Below, piece after piece: positions 45,955 through 56,900 of a stretch of 64,000 nt of DNA; position 1 is the first letter of the stretch, and the number at the start of each line of letters is the position of its first letter. The DNA is taken from contig OY365814.1 of NCBI GenBank assembly GCA_959347315.1, forward strand, positions 28,488,885 to 28,552,884, given 5' to 3'. A program made the translations under genes and the position numbers. Source of the DNA: Bimastos eiseni. Lineage: Eukaryota > Annelida > Clitellata > Crassiclitellata > Lumbricidae. The notes under the pieces are model-generated. The model was given only the letters and a program-made list of their open reading frames with translations, was not told the DNA's origin and did not search any database.

Positions 45955-47415
45955 ATGGACGTCAGCGAGGCTTATGTCTCCCAGGGAAGCAATCTCTCCA
46001 ATGGTAGCAACAAGCAGACAACGTTGTCTGGTGATTTCCATGAATTATACAACAACCATGGAATGCAACTGTTAAACAACAACAATGTTGAGAAAGGAAG
46101 TGCATTACGTAAACCAAAGCAACAACTGGAGGATCGGGTCCTGTTTTGCTACGTGCCCAAGCACGTCATCAATGTCTGCGAGCCGATTTTGGAGCAGAAG
46201 ATTCGATTACTCGATTTAGAGTACAGCCGAGGAGGGCCATTTCATGGTCGTTTGCCCTCCAGTGTTGAATGTTCGATCCCGTCAACGCTCGAGTTGTTCA
46301 ACAGCCAGGCTTCGATCTCGGATTCTTATACATCTTCGCTTTCGGAATGTTCACCTTTGATCGACGAGACTCGTGGGATTGCTCTGATTTCTGGATCGAC
46401 CCATGTGTCGTTGGATAACGAAGGAGGTGTGACAACTGAATTGAAATCAACAGCTCTAGAAACCTCTCAAGTTTCACAGTCGGTGGTCTCTGCTTTGAGT
46501 TCATCAGGCGTGGAAAATCCTTCAGAGCTGAAAGAAGAGGTTACAGCAGCATGCAAGAGGTTCACTATATCGTTAGAGCTGGAAGAAAAGGTTCCAATAT
46601 TGTGCAAGAAGTCCACTTTATCGTGTGATCTGGAAGAGGAGGTTCCAGTTTTGTGCAAGAAGTCCACTTTATCGCATGAGGCTAAACCTGAGGAGAAGAA
46701 GGACCAGAGTTCGACCCCAGTTAAATCTGCACTACCATACACCGGCTCTTTCTGTGAGGAAGACAAGGAGTTTGAATTTCTCAACGTCGCTCCGGTTAGA
46801 CGCAGTTCGTCTCTGAAGAGTTCAGCGTCTTCAGGTTCACTACTAACCAAGAAGAAGGAGGTTCGTTTTGCTGACGTCCTTGGCCTGGATCTCGAGTCCG
46901 TCCAGCTCGTATCCTCTACGTCAGAGCCCCCTATTGTTCCACTCCACGCCCTGCGTGACCTCAAACTCGGGGAAAAGTGGGATGAAATTCGTGGCTCCTT
47001 CAAGCAAGTTCTTCAGCTTTGCCCATGCTTTTCGTCGCCTGGCTGCGCTCCCGATTTTGCAAAGAAAGTCTACGACCGAAAAGTCATGCTGGATACCCTC
47101 AGCGTGGACGACAAAAACCTAACCGTGAGCGGGTCGATCTGCGTTGCCAACGTTGCTTATGTGAAGCGCATATTTGTGCGCTACACTACCAACGGCTGGC
47201 TGACGTATGATGACGTCGACGCCACTAGCTATATTGGTGGGTCAAATGGCGGTCGTCTCGATAAGTTTTTGTTCAAAATAAGGCTGCCGTCGACGTTTGG
47301 GTTTGGAAACCGAATGGAGTTCGCCATTAGCTTTGAATCTGCCGGCCAAGTCTACTGGGACAACAATTTCAAGGCCAACTATCGCGTCGAGTGCTACCTG
47401 AAACAGCTTCCATAA
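45955..47415 (+). CDS. protein phosphatase 1 glycogen-targeting regulatory subunit (PPP1R3 family)
   Basis: Intronless 486-codon ORF. These subunits bring PP1 to glycogen, where it dephosphorylates glycogen synthase and phosphorylase. The PP1-docking RVxF motif is KKEVRFAD (V303-x-F305). A CBM21 carbohydrate-binding domain spans about 376-483, with KRIFVRYTTNGW, IGGSNGGRLDKFLFKI and the conserved glycogen-binding end YWDNNFKANY (W468, N475, Y476). The LGL/LE segment after RVxF and the LCPCFSSPGCAPDF spacer also follow family order. The ATG at 45955 has A at -3 and G at +4 and is the first in frame after a stop. The N-terminal 300 residues are acidic and Ser-rich; residues 192-242 are three tandem 17-residue repeats. 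The length exceeds vertebrate PPP1R3B/C (about 285-320 aa). I cannot assign it to one vertebrate paralogue. Confidence 0.95.
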   Translation: MDVSEAYVSQGSNLSNGSNKQTTLSGDFHELYNNHGMQLLNNNNVEKGSALRKPKQQLEDRVLFCYVPKHVINVCEPILEQKIRLLDLEYSRGGPFHGRLPSSVECSIPSTLELFNSQASISDSYTSSLSECSPLIDETRGIALISGSTHVSLDNEGGVTTELKSTALETSQVSQSVVSALSSSGVENPSELKEEVTAACKRFTISLELEEKVPILCKKSTLSCDLEEEVPVLCKKSTLSHEAKPEEKKDQSSTPVKSALPYTGSFCEEDKEFEFLNVAPVRRSSSLKSSASSGSLLTKKKEVRFADVLGLDLESVQLVSSTSEPPIVPLHALRDLKLGEKWDEIRGSFKQVLQLCPCFSSPGCAPDFAKKVYDRKVMLDTLSVDDKNLTVSGSICVANVAYVKRIFVRYTTNGWLTYDDVDATSYIGGSNGGRLDKFLFKIRLPSTFGFGNRMEFAISFESAGQVYWDNNFKANYRVECYLKQLP

Positions 47416-48364
47416 ACAACTGGTTGCCGAATTACTCGTAGTCGCGTTTGAATCGCACGTTATTACGAAATCATGTACAAATGTTGGCTTTAATTTTGTG
47501 ATGGCATCAAATGGACTGCGGGCTTGTTGTCAACTCCCTTTCCAGCATGCCTATACAGGGTTTAAATGACACTCGTACACCCCTTTGGATCACAAAGAAT
47601 GCTTATGGGCATGTCAACAGGAATTGTGGCTAACTGTCATTAGACTTGTTGCTTGAAATTACTGTTCTTAATAGCCAAAGATGTGAACAACTTCTTGATC
47701 ATTTTTTTTCAATTTTGAAGTGAATATTTTCTATGATGTTGTACCAGTTGATTAAATCTTGGTTCTAAAGCCTTGTTTTCATAAAAAGACAATTGTTGGC
47801 CAATAATATTTAAATTATTGTTCGTTTTTGATATATTTGAGTATCTGAAAGTTACTTTACATTCAAATATTGCATTTCAGTTTGTTCAGCTGTGATCATT
47901 TAAAAAGAGTGTTAAAGCATTTTAAAGATTCTGCACTGAAATAATTTTCTCCTGGATATGTGGAACTAATTGAAAATGTTACACTGATTATTTTTTGTTG
48001 CTGTTCTTAGCCTGTTAGAAGTTTTTTGTTGAGTGTGACAGCATTTATTCAACTTGATGTCATTATTTATTGTTCATATATTTGAACTTGATGGAAATGA
48101 TTCTACTCACTGAAAGATTTTAGTAAAAATTTCAAGCCGTGACTTATCATAATGTTTGTAGCTTCAACATGTAACGGTAGGTTAACTGATCTTGTTGGTA
48201 TTTCACACATTTTTAACACATGTAACGAATTATAGATATTTTGCACGATAAATCTAGAATCAATACTTTTAATATTATGTTTTTGGGCTATTTTGATTAG
48301 ACATCAAGACTATTGTAGAATTAGCAGCTACTTGAAGTAAACTGTGCTGTGTTGGGATACTTAA

Positions 48365-48420
48365 AAGAAATCAATAACGTGGTTGGAACGTCAAGAAATC
48401 AATAACGTGGTTGGAACGTC
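48365..48420 (+). repeat. perfect 28-bp tandem duplication in the 3'UTR
   Basis: The unit AAGAAATCAATAACGTGGTT + GGAACGTC occurs twice head to tail with no difference, so the duplication is recent. Confidence 0.9.
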
Positions 48421-48648
48421 ACTTGAGACAAGTGGTACTGCTGTTGGGTGGCAATCTGATGTTTGATAAACTTGAACCTTCAAGTACTGGATTATTTTTA
48501 TGAATTCAAGTATTAGTCACTGTCTGGAACAGTCGATGAAGAACTTGGAGCAAAACTTGATGAATCTGTAAAGCAAGTTGACCTCATTTTGTAGAATATG
48601 ACTGCTTGATCAATTTGCAAGGCCAGTTGACCTTAAATTGCTTTGCAT

Positions 48649-48654
48649 AATAAA
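48649..48654 (+). terminator. poly(A) signal of the PPP1R3-type gene
   Basis: AATAAA followed by GT/T-rich sequence (GTTTTGTTGAGTGTTG) about 25 bp on. It is the first canonical signal after the stop codon, 1.2 kb downstream. Confidence 0.65.
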
Positions 48655-48675
48655 GCTGAGCTTGAACATCGTTTC

Positions 48676-51460
48676 ATTACTGTTTTGTTGAGTGTTGTCG
48701 TAAGATGTGTATTAATCTTCGTGATTGAATCTAACACGTCATTTGACATGTTATTTACCTATCGTGTTATTTAGTATGTGTAACAACTAACAAGACATAC
48801 GGAACTTATGCTTCATCTGTAGAGTTACTGGTTTTGCTTTCAACCACTGTTTGTGTGATTTTGATTCCTTGATTCTCCTTGGCTAGAGAAGTCATTTGGG
48901 GAATGACAAAAGACAAACAAATAAACGGACGAACAGACCGAGCCAGGGACAGTGCAATGACCTATCACTTTGTATTTGGCTTTGTTGGATCTTATAACTT
49001 TTGCAAATTTATAAAATTAGTTACTTCAAATTATAATGTTATTGAATTTCTTCAAAAGCTATAGGTTGTGTGCTGAATATAGTTTTAAAGTGGATCGTGT
49101 TTTCCAGAGATTCCATCCAGGTCTGCAGTATCAGCTGCTTTGAGAATTATAACAGTAACAGCCTAAGCTGGAAATGTACGAGAGATATGAGTGCTGGGTC
49201 GTGAAAAACGCTCTGATAAGTTTTGTAGATGAACTCTTTATTATCTGTAGCACATCTCAAGTATGTTGTTCTGGTTGTTGTAGCACATCTTGAGTGGTAG
49301 TCATGGCTGTATCATTAGAACAGGCGTCTGCAGTCATTCTTATTTATGCTGGTGCTATTCTAGGTCAGGCATCTGTTTGGTATTCACTTACGTCTATTCT
49401 CTTGACTTGCGAATCTTCGTTTAATGTTCAATTGTTTGAAGAGTTGCAAAAAGTGTTGCATTATTCTATATACATGTACGTGAATGATAGCACTCTGCCA
49501 CGATAATTATTAGTCTTCTGAGTAGTTCTAAAATGTTCTATCTATCGGACATGCCCATAAACATTATGTATCGTTCAGATGCATAAATATATACATGCAT
49601 AATCATACATACACATATGTGCACTCACAGATATGCACGCATGTGCACAATTGACTGGCCTTTTATGAGTTTTGATTTATGATGCGTGGGTGTTCTATGA
49701 TGCTTCTGTGCTGGCTATTGACTTAATTTGAGTTGTCATTAAGTTACTCCCAAGAAGTCACGTTGATTTGTTTGGTGGACTTAAATCATACGCTGACTTC
49801 AGTCAATCATGCATCGATTTTAAATTTCGTTCAGGTTTTCAGACCTGCTTTGAGCATTTTTCACAGATATATTTGCCTTGACTTTCATTAGAGCCAAGTG
49901 TCCCAGATCTCACTGTTGTCTGCTCCATAGTTAATTATTGACATTTCAACTTTGAGTCTTGACTTAAATGTCAACGTTATGTAAAGTCTCAAACTCCCAG
50001 CAAATATTTGAACCATGATGACGAATAAGCCGCTTGTAAACATGCCTAAAACCGGACTGATCCTGTTAGCAAGTATAAGCTATATTTAACTAACTCTACC
50101 TTTCTTTGCACTGTGTTTGAAGAACTAAAACTTTGTTTGTCGAAACTTATCATTTCGTATAAATAAGAGAAGCATAAAAATCTCTTGTTTATTTTAATTA
50201 TTATCCATATGAATATTATATGGCATCATGTATGCCGCTTATGTATTGCCAATGTACATGTATGCATACACCAATATCGTCAATGCTTTTGTAGACTTGG
50301 CTTGTTGGCTATTTTTGAGTGGGCAATGTAAAAGCCTTAAGTATACCTGTAGACAAGTTTGATGATCGTTGTGGTAACTGTTATGCCGCTTAATATGTAG
50401 GACAACAAGGCTGTAATTTCGATGCTTTCACGTGGTTTGCAATTCTAGATGAAGACCTATTTAATAAACCAAACATTACTGAGATGGTTTCCATATTTTA
50501 TGCTTCTGTGGCAGTGTTTGAACATTTCGAATTTAAAATCGAGCGTGAATTACAAGAAACTGTTAACGACTTTAAATGCTGTGATTTGTGGTTCTGTTAT
50601 ATTGTTTTCGCACGGTTTTCGAATGTTGAATTAACAGCATAAACAATTTGACTGTTTCTTGTTTATTGGTTTTAGTAAGAGCACAGCACAATGATTATTA
50701 TTTCTTGGATGTAAAGGCCTTCGGTTCATTAGGTATAAACCTGATTCTGTTTCACCTCCTTATGTCAAGATTTTGAAGCCTTTGAATAAAAGAATTAGCT
50801 CTTGTAGACCCTTATATAAGAGCATTTAGATTTTTACCTACTGTTTAAAAGTTGTTCACATAATATGATACGGACAGACATTAACCACCTACCTCTTGTA
50901 GCGATCTGTTGTACGATGTTTGAGGTAGAAAAACTGTTACAGGTTATGTAGCCTTCATTTATTTGTATGGAATTAGAACCCAGTCTCCCTTTAAAAGCTT
51001 GAAGGCCGATTGAAATGTCTGGTTGTAAAGCCTAAAATAAAGGTTTTCTAGACATTCGTGTTCAGAGTTCTGGTCACACTGTAGTGTTCCTACAGTTACA
51101 CTTGCTAGCAGACACTACTTCTTCACAGTTGTAAGTTCCTTGCGCCACCATCGTACACCACCTACATTTTATTTTAAGGAAAGCTGACCTCCATTCCTTG
51201 TCAATAATTCAGCTTAATTAGCAACAAAGCATGGCTGTTAATTGACCTAGTCTGATACTTGTCATAGATACCACCCGAGAAGTGAGAATATGATTAAATC
51301 TGAAGGCTTTTATATTGTGTCGTATCTGTGTGGCATTATCAGAAATTAGCCCCGGGATATAAAGTGTGGAGTGTGTTCCATTTCAATTCCAAGTATTTAC
51401 TAATTTGCGCGGAGTGTACTCGTTACAGTTGGTGCGTAGCCCTGGCGGAAAGGCTAAGCA
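48676..51460. other. no gene recognised
   Basis: AT-rich DNA. AATAAA words occur near 50784 and 51037, so a longer 3'UTR cannot be excluded. Short frames (49294-49506, 50449-50634) show no domains. Confidence 0.4.
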
Positions 51461-51464
51461 CATA

Positions 51465-51830
51465 GGGCTGCCGCTTATGAGTAGTTTTGGAGTCGAGTAC
51501 TCGGTCGAGTACCTTAGCGGATACTCGAGTACCCGTTAATACCGGAAGTGCTTAATACATGGCTTCTGCTATAGACTATAGATAGACTAAGTAGACTATA
51601 GCTTAGGTTATAACTAAAGCTAGTGCACCAATAAAGTTAAATCTCCAATGTAACAACTAACATGCCACTGAACAGCGAAAGAAACAGAAATTTTTTTTGT
51701 CTTTTTACACACAAAAATTAATTATAAAAAATTGCAGTTTTCTAACCGAAAGTGGAAGCATGCGGATACTCGAGTAAAAAAATACTCCAGTAATTTTTGG
51801 AGTCGGGTACTCGCGAGTACCCGTGTAGAC
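51465..51830 (+). mobile_element. hAT-like repeat with CTCGAGTA dyads
   Basis: Starts TAGGGCTGCCGCTTATGAGT, followed by GGAGTCGAGTACTCGGTCGA; about 300 bp on comes GCGGATACTCGAGTAAAAAA and then GGAGTCGGGTACTCGCGAGT. TAGGGCTGCC at an edge with ACTCGAGT-type subterminal dyads is typical of some hAT elements; the matching right end was not found. Confidence 0.45.
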
Positions 51831-52244
51831 TAACTACGATCCTACGACCGTGAACTCTACTAGTCCGGTGTTAATCAACGACCTCTGGTGGTGACAACAG
51901 TTAACAGTAAGTTATTAATATCAGTACCGCAGGCTAATCGCAACCAAAGTGCAAAGGACTGAATGTCTACAAGCCTTCTTAACTAAGTATTAAGCATAAT
52001 TATTGTAAATCGTCTTTGAACGAAACGAAAATCGAACTCCCGATTGCAAGTACTGCTTAGTCAAGTGTCTTTTTTGCTTAAGCGCTTTAAAGTATGCAGT
52101 ACTGTCTGTGAGGAACGAAACAATGGAGAAACATGAATATGCGCCTCAGAAATAAAATCCCAAGATACAGACAGAGCAGCGTCTACGTAGTGTAGACGGA
52201 TACAGGCAAACATAACCTGTCTGTATATGTACTAAGTTTTCTAT

Positions 52245-52505
52245 AAACATGTCTGTCTGTCTGTCTGTCTGCCTGCCTGTCTGTCTGTCTGTCTGTCTGT
52301 CTGCCTGCCAGACTGTCTGTCTGTCTGTGTGTCTGTCTGCCTGACTGTCTGTATGTATGTATGTATGTGTGTATGTATGTATCTATGTTATGTATGTATG
52401 TATGTATGTATGTCAGTCTGTCTGTGTGTCTGTGTACCACTTTCTCTATGTGCATGTCTAGCTATCAATATGTGTGTCTGTCTGTCTCTGTCTGTCTCTA
52501 CCTCC
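52245..52505 (+). repeat. (CTGT)n/(TATG)n microsatellite cluster
   Basis: CTGTCTGTCTGC, then TATGTATGTATG, then CTGTCTGTCTCTGT runs, ending just past the stop codon of the minus-strand gene, so they lie in its 3' flank or 3'UTR. Confidence 0.9.
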
Positions 52506-52511
52506 CTTCCC

Positions 52512-53144
52512 TTACTCTCCACCTACGACCATATGAGCCCTGTATCCATTCCTTTGGCCGAGGTCTCCATTGCTCAGATTCAGCTCCAGGTGGTTCTGAC
52601 CCGGTCCAACGCCTTCCTCTTCCAGGAACCCGGACGATCCATACGACTCCTGGTCATCCAGACTGTCGTCTCCGCTCCACGCTCCATCGGAAAACTGGAA
52701 TCCTCTGACAAAGGTACTGCATCCAGTTCTCGGTCTGACCGTGACGGCCGTCGTGTGCCAGCGACGGGTGGCATCCGGTCCGTAGTCGACGTAGGAAATG
52801 AACCTGTCCTCCTTGCACTTCGGTTGGATGAAGCTCGTCGCGCCGAAGTGCCTCGGTCGAAGCCTCGTGGCGCAGTGGACCGTCGTGCGGTACCTCTTCT
52901 TCGTGCTGTCCGGGTAGCAGACCATGGATACGTCGAACTTCGCGGCCGACAGAGCCGGCTCGAGACGCATCGACTCCTTGTAGCGTCGGGCAGACTCGTA
53001 GTTACAGAAGGAAGCGCAAGACTGGCGCGGACCCGATGGACGCCCCAGAACTGGCACAGAGACAGTCTCGGAGAAATTATCGATGACCAGCTGGCTGCTG
53101 AACGGATCGCCGCCACATGTGTGCCTTCCAGACGGGACGTTCAC
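52512..53144 (-). CDS. terminal exon of the cysteine-rich gene
   Basis: Begins after TTGACTTGTCCGTAG with GTGAACGTCCC (VNVPSGRHTCGGDPF) and ends GGAGAG-TAA. It holds all seven cysteines seen, including CASFC, SMVCYPD, TVHCATR, QPKCKED and RTGCSTF, and ends with the low-complexity segment SDGAWSGDDSLDDQESYGSS. KKRYR lies between cysteines 4 and 5 and could be a basic cleavage site or a receptor-contact loop. The plus-strand frame 52329-53162 and the other minus frame are shadows. Confidence 0.8.
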   Translation of the reverse strand: MNVPSGRHTCGGDPFSSQLVIDNFSETVSVPVLGRPSGPRQSCASFCNYESARRYKESMRLEPALSAAKFDVSMVCYPDSTKKRYRTTVHCATRLRPRHFGATSFIQPKCKEDRFISYVDYGPDATRRWHTTAVTVRPRTGCSTFVRGFQFSDGAWSGDDSLDDQESYGSSGFLEEEGVGPGQNHLELNLSNGDLGQRNGYRAHMVVGGE

Positions 53145-53973
53145 CTACGGACAAGTCAATGACACGGTACCCGATTCGTTACAATGCTCACATGGTAACG
53201 TGAGAGTACGGTGTGAGTTTCCTCTCAGGTATAGGGAGTTTGAACAAGTTCCTAATTAACAATTGCTCAGTTACATTAGTTCATGATTGATCATTAGTGG
53301 AGTTTAATAAATGATGAATAATAATAGTGATCATTATTGTTTGGAGCATATAGGGTATATACTGAATTTTATTGTAGTGTATTGTAAGGCTACGTGTCAT
53401 CAATCATAACTTTAGGTCTGTTGGCAATTGTATTATAATGGCTATTCCATTGAGTACGTGTACTCTTACAATAAAGGATCCTAAGTGTGGACGGGCTTTC
53501 TATTCTACTGTTAATCCATCATATAGGCCTATAATATTACCCGTCTTTTGTTACCCTATTTATTATTTCGATCATATTAACTTGCCCTAAAGTGCCTTCT
53601 AGCAGTGCTTACCCGACTCTGACCTCCAACGGACTATCCTTTGGACAACCCCTCTGATTTGATGCAGGGCTCGTGAATAAGCTGGTGACCTGTGCATAAC
53701 TTTCAAGTGGCTCTTTAGAAGTTTGGAGATAGCGATTACGATTACGATTACCTGAGTAATGAAATTTCTGTCGTTGTCGTCGTCAAGGTGGTCATGAGAA
53801 GGAGGGAAAACGCGAACGGTGGTCATCTGATGGTCATCTGTTCCGAATTCACTGGTCATCTGGTGTTGATGGGTGACTTGAGACAAGGATCCACGTTCCT
53901 TGTCATTCGTCTGATGACCGTTCATCTCTAAGGGGTTGATGAGATGGGGCAAGATGTAGATAGAACGACGCGT
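52512..53973 (-). CDS. cysteine-rich, probably secreted protein (two 3' exons), unrecognised family
   Basis: Two minus-strand exons, 53973-53752 (222 nt) and 53144-52512 (633 nt including the stop), join in phase 0 to 284 codons. The first is preceded by a pyrimidine-rich acceptor (TTGTCTGTTGTCGTAG), so the start and any signal peptide are upstream in unseen exons. The second encodes seven cysteines spaced C-x32-C-x3-C-x28-C-x14-C-x18-C-x31-C, followed by an acidic Gly/Ser tail. The CKEDRFISYVDY...W...TGC segment is reminiscent of cystine-knot cytokines (neurotrophin/Spatzle or IL-17), but the usual terminal C-x-C is missing, so I do not assign it. Strong preference for C/G-ending codons on this strand shows that it, not the overlapping plus-strand frame, is coding. 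Confidence 0.75.
53675..53751 (+). mobile_element. possible fourth copy of the (TTACAT)-tail repeat, with (GATTAC)n end
   Basis: GTGAATAAGCTGGTGACCTG, AACTTTCAAGTGGCTCTTTA and a terminal GATTACGATTACGATTAC follow the order of the copy at 23352 (GTGAATAAACTGGTCTCCCT ... TTACAT). Read on the minus strand, the tail forms the 5' splice site of the exon at 53752. Confidence 0.45.
53752..53973 (-). CDS. penultimate exon of the cysteine-rich gene
   Basis: Encodes TRRSIYILPHLINPLEMNGH, then a Gln/Thr/His/Asp-rich hydrophilic stretch (THQHQMTSEFGTDD, SHDHLDDDNDRNFITQ) and no cysteine, like a propeptide. The donor CTCAG/GTAATC is phase 0. The donor lies at the edge of a (GTAATC)n run. Coding status is less certain than for the terminal exon because composition is not strongly GC-biased. 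Confidence 0.55.
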
Positions 53974-55200
53974 CTACGACAACAGACAACAGTCAACAAC
54001 TTTTAACGACAATCGACAACACACAACGCTGGTAAGGTAACCAGCAAAAATATATTATACCAATCTGCAACAAACGCAGAACTGTAATAATTTGTAACCG
54101 ACAAAAGAATACTGCAACAATCAATCGGCATCAAAACAAAAGTCTATAGGCCTAACAAACCTCGGTCTATGGGCATTCCTCAAGGGAGTTCGGACTATAG
54201 GCATTCCTCATTGGAGTTCAAGCACCTAGCCTATCTTCTATATACGCCTTTGAAGCGTTGAAGACATCCATCCAATGGGAGTTCAAGCATCGATTCTTGG
54301 CGATTATGCGACTTTAGAGTTAAGACACCGTGCGAGTCCAAGGTTTCCCATTTAGGGAGTTTGAAAATCGGTCGTACTGTACAATACAACACAATGCAAC
54401 AAGGCATTTTTAACGCGGTTTGACAGGACAAGTCTTGCACAAAAGCGCGCTGCGCTGCATTCTTAGTCATAGATGAGGGAGAATAGGTAGGTCTTCAGTA
54501 GGTTCTGTGTCTATAGTCCGAAGGTTCAATAGTCCGAAGGTTCGATAGTCCGAAGATTGCATGATGTTTGGTCAAAAATGAAAAGATTGCGGTTTTTAAC
54601 GGCAGCTGGATTGATGAACAGAATTATGTTGGCTAGAGGTTGGATTTTCACCATTCTTGTCATTCGTCCAGCTTCCATTCCTTCATGATTCCTTTTATAT
54701 CGTTCGGACTAACGAGCGGACAACCTTCAGTTTCGTCTTGAAAATTGCAACGGATGTGGCTTGACGGACAGTGGTTGGGAGACTAGGCTCTTCCATTCTG
54801 TGGAATTCACTGGATCGAGTATATGCGCTGTCGACCGCTGGAGCTTTAAAATTGTGTCTCGTATTGGTATAGTTGCATTAAACGATTGATTCAACTAATT
54901 TTCATTTTTCAGATATATAATACTTGCTCATTGCTAGACTATAATGTTATTATTCCACTTGGTCACCTTCGCCGCCATTGTTGTTTACTCTTCAAATAAT
55001 TTCTGAAATTAGTGACGTCACGAAATTCCATCATTGGCGTCATATGGCGCGAGATGTCGACCATGTTGCAATGGCCAATCATATTGCACAAAATTGGAGT
55101 GATCCGTCAGCAGTCGAATAGGTCACGGAATGTATTTACTGCTGCTGCAAGTAAGCAAATTGAGTATTGTAAATTAGTTAACTAAAATACTGATCTTGCT
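53974..55200. other. upstream flank of the cysteine-rich gene, small direct repeats
   Basis: CAACAACGACAACA-type words at 53975-54035; a 36-bp direct duplication (GGTCTATGGGCATTCCTCAA type) at 54163-54240; and an 18-bp unit AATAGTCCGAAGGTTCG three times at 54510-54560. No exon with a signal peptide was identified. Confidence 0.5.
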
Positions 55201-55452
55201 CCAGGTTTATCTTGAAGTCTAGCTCGATCAGACCTTTGCTAGGCGAGCGACCAAGGCGTGCGATTGATCGATCGAATGAAATGGGAAGCTTTGCGTACGA
55301 TTCTCTGGGCATGTCGTCGTACATCCTAAAGACTAACGTTAGAACAAAATCGCATCGCATACGTATTATACGTATAGGCCTACATATTATACGTTACACA
55401 GGCCAACGAAAACCGGAAGAATGCTGCCTTTACTGTTGTTGGAGAGGGAGAC

Positions 55453-55641
55453 CAGTGGCGGCTCTGGACTTTCTAACAGAGGGACCGAGGTACACGACGG
55501 AACCAGGGAATCTGACAAGTGGGTTTCTGGTTTCTTAAAACTGAAAGTGAATTGAAATCTGGATGGGCGACCAGAAGCAACCGACTCAGTTGGGGAGGGG
55601 GTGCATTTGCCCCTAATCGCCTCCCTGTAGAGCCGCCACTG
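55453..55641. mobile_element. hAT-like MITE (189 bp)
   Basis: Begins CAGTGGCGGCTCTGG and ends with the inverted TAGAGCCGCCACTG. The flanking 8-mers AGGGAGAC (left) and AGGACGAC (right) agree at six of eight positions, fitting the 8-bp target duplication of hAT elements. No transposase is inside. Confidence 0.7.
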
Positions 55642-55995
55642 AGGACGACCAATTGTCATATTCCAAGGTGCGAAGAAGAGCATATATCCTTTGCTTAACA
55701 CGGCTCCCCATGATGAAAACTACCATAAACTTAATAATCGCGATCCCACGACCCATGGCTGCTAGAATCATTATTGTTATAATCATTATCATCAATTACC
55801 ACAGGGAACTGATTGCTCCCGTTATAACCAATATATCCCACTTACACCACGAGTGTAGCCTACGCCTTTCCCGATCTGCCTCCATCTCGGTCTGGCTGTA
55901 GGCCTGTACATTTATCTGTCTAAACGTGTGTCAATTTGTCTTCATAAGTCTGCTTGTCTTTCTGACTGTGTCACTGTGTCGGTCAGTCTGCCTGT

Positions 55996-56020
55996 GTGCC
56001 TATATATATATATATATATA
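55996..56020 (+). repeat. (TA)n microsatellite
   Basis: Short pure TA run. Confidence 0.9.
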
Positions 56021-56579
56021 TTCAATGTTTTCCCCTTTATTTGCTTAATATTTTCATATACATGATCACTCTCTTTGACCTGTTGGGACTATTACTACAC
56101 ACAAATGAACTACGTTTTCCTATTAATAAAATTATTATTTGTACTGAGACAATTTCTGACAATGAGCAAAAACTAGGCGCCTATGGCTGTGCATATGTCT
56201 GGTTGTCTACATAACTCATATGACTGCATAACTGCCTGTTTCCGTTCGGTGCAAGCGTAAGTGTATGGCAGTATGGCACATGCGAGAGATGAATAGGTTT
56301 GTGTCTAAATTGACTTGTTGTAGCCTTTAGACTATGGTTCCTAATCCTACATGCGCCTAAGCAGTCTATAATGGACTAACATGCTCACAGAACCAAAGTA
56401 ATTTCCTTGAAAGACTCAGACTTGTCCAAGGGTTGAAGCAACGTTGGCCTTTCATGTCTAATTCTGTGTTGATTGGAAGATCAGAAGGAATGCGATGCTT
56501 ACAACTGTAGGCCTAATAAATATTGTACTTCCCAGGCATTTGTTCACATTCTATGTTTGGACGGAAGGGCGTAATTAAC

Positions 56580-56900
56580 GAATTGATGGCTGGTTGATGG
56601 TGGCTGAATGGCTCGATACTCGATGGCTGACTGGTTAGATGGATGGATAACTGACTGGTATTCAGTCCATAGAGTATGGATGAATGGATGAACTAATGAC
56701 CGGATCCTAGTGATTGGCCAGTTGGAGAATTGACTGGCTTGATGGATGGATGGATGGATGGATGAATCAATGACCGGACGCTGGTGATTGACAGGCTGGA
56801 TATAGCTGGTTGGCTTGATGGATGCATCAATGGATCTATGAATTAATAATGGGTAACCAGCAACCAGGCCGGATGCTGGTGGCTGGCTGGATAAGCCGGT
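56580..56900 (+). repeat. degenerate (GATG)n/(CTGG)n array
   Basis: GATGGATGGATG, GGCTGGTTG and ATGACCGGA words in loose tandem order. Confidence 0.75.

Larger units (their letters stand above)
47416..48675 (+). other. 3'UTR of the PPP1R3-type gene
   Basis: AT-rich, without coding frames, ending just after the AATAAA at 48649. It includes T-rich runs, ATTTA-like words and a 28-bp tandem duplication at 48365-48420. Confidence 0.6.

Noticed and set aside
52512..53144. Naming the gene neurotrophin, Spatzle or IL-17
   Set aside because: Cysteine spacing differs and the terminal C-x-C is absent; resemblance is confined to one segment.
52329..53162. 277-codon plus-strand frame
   Set aside because: Begins inside the CTGT/TATG microsatellite and has poor codon use, whereas the minus frame ends in a stop with C/G-ending codons and splice sites.
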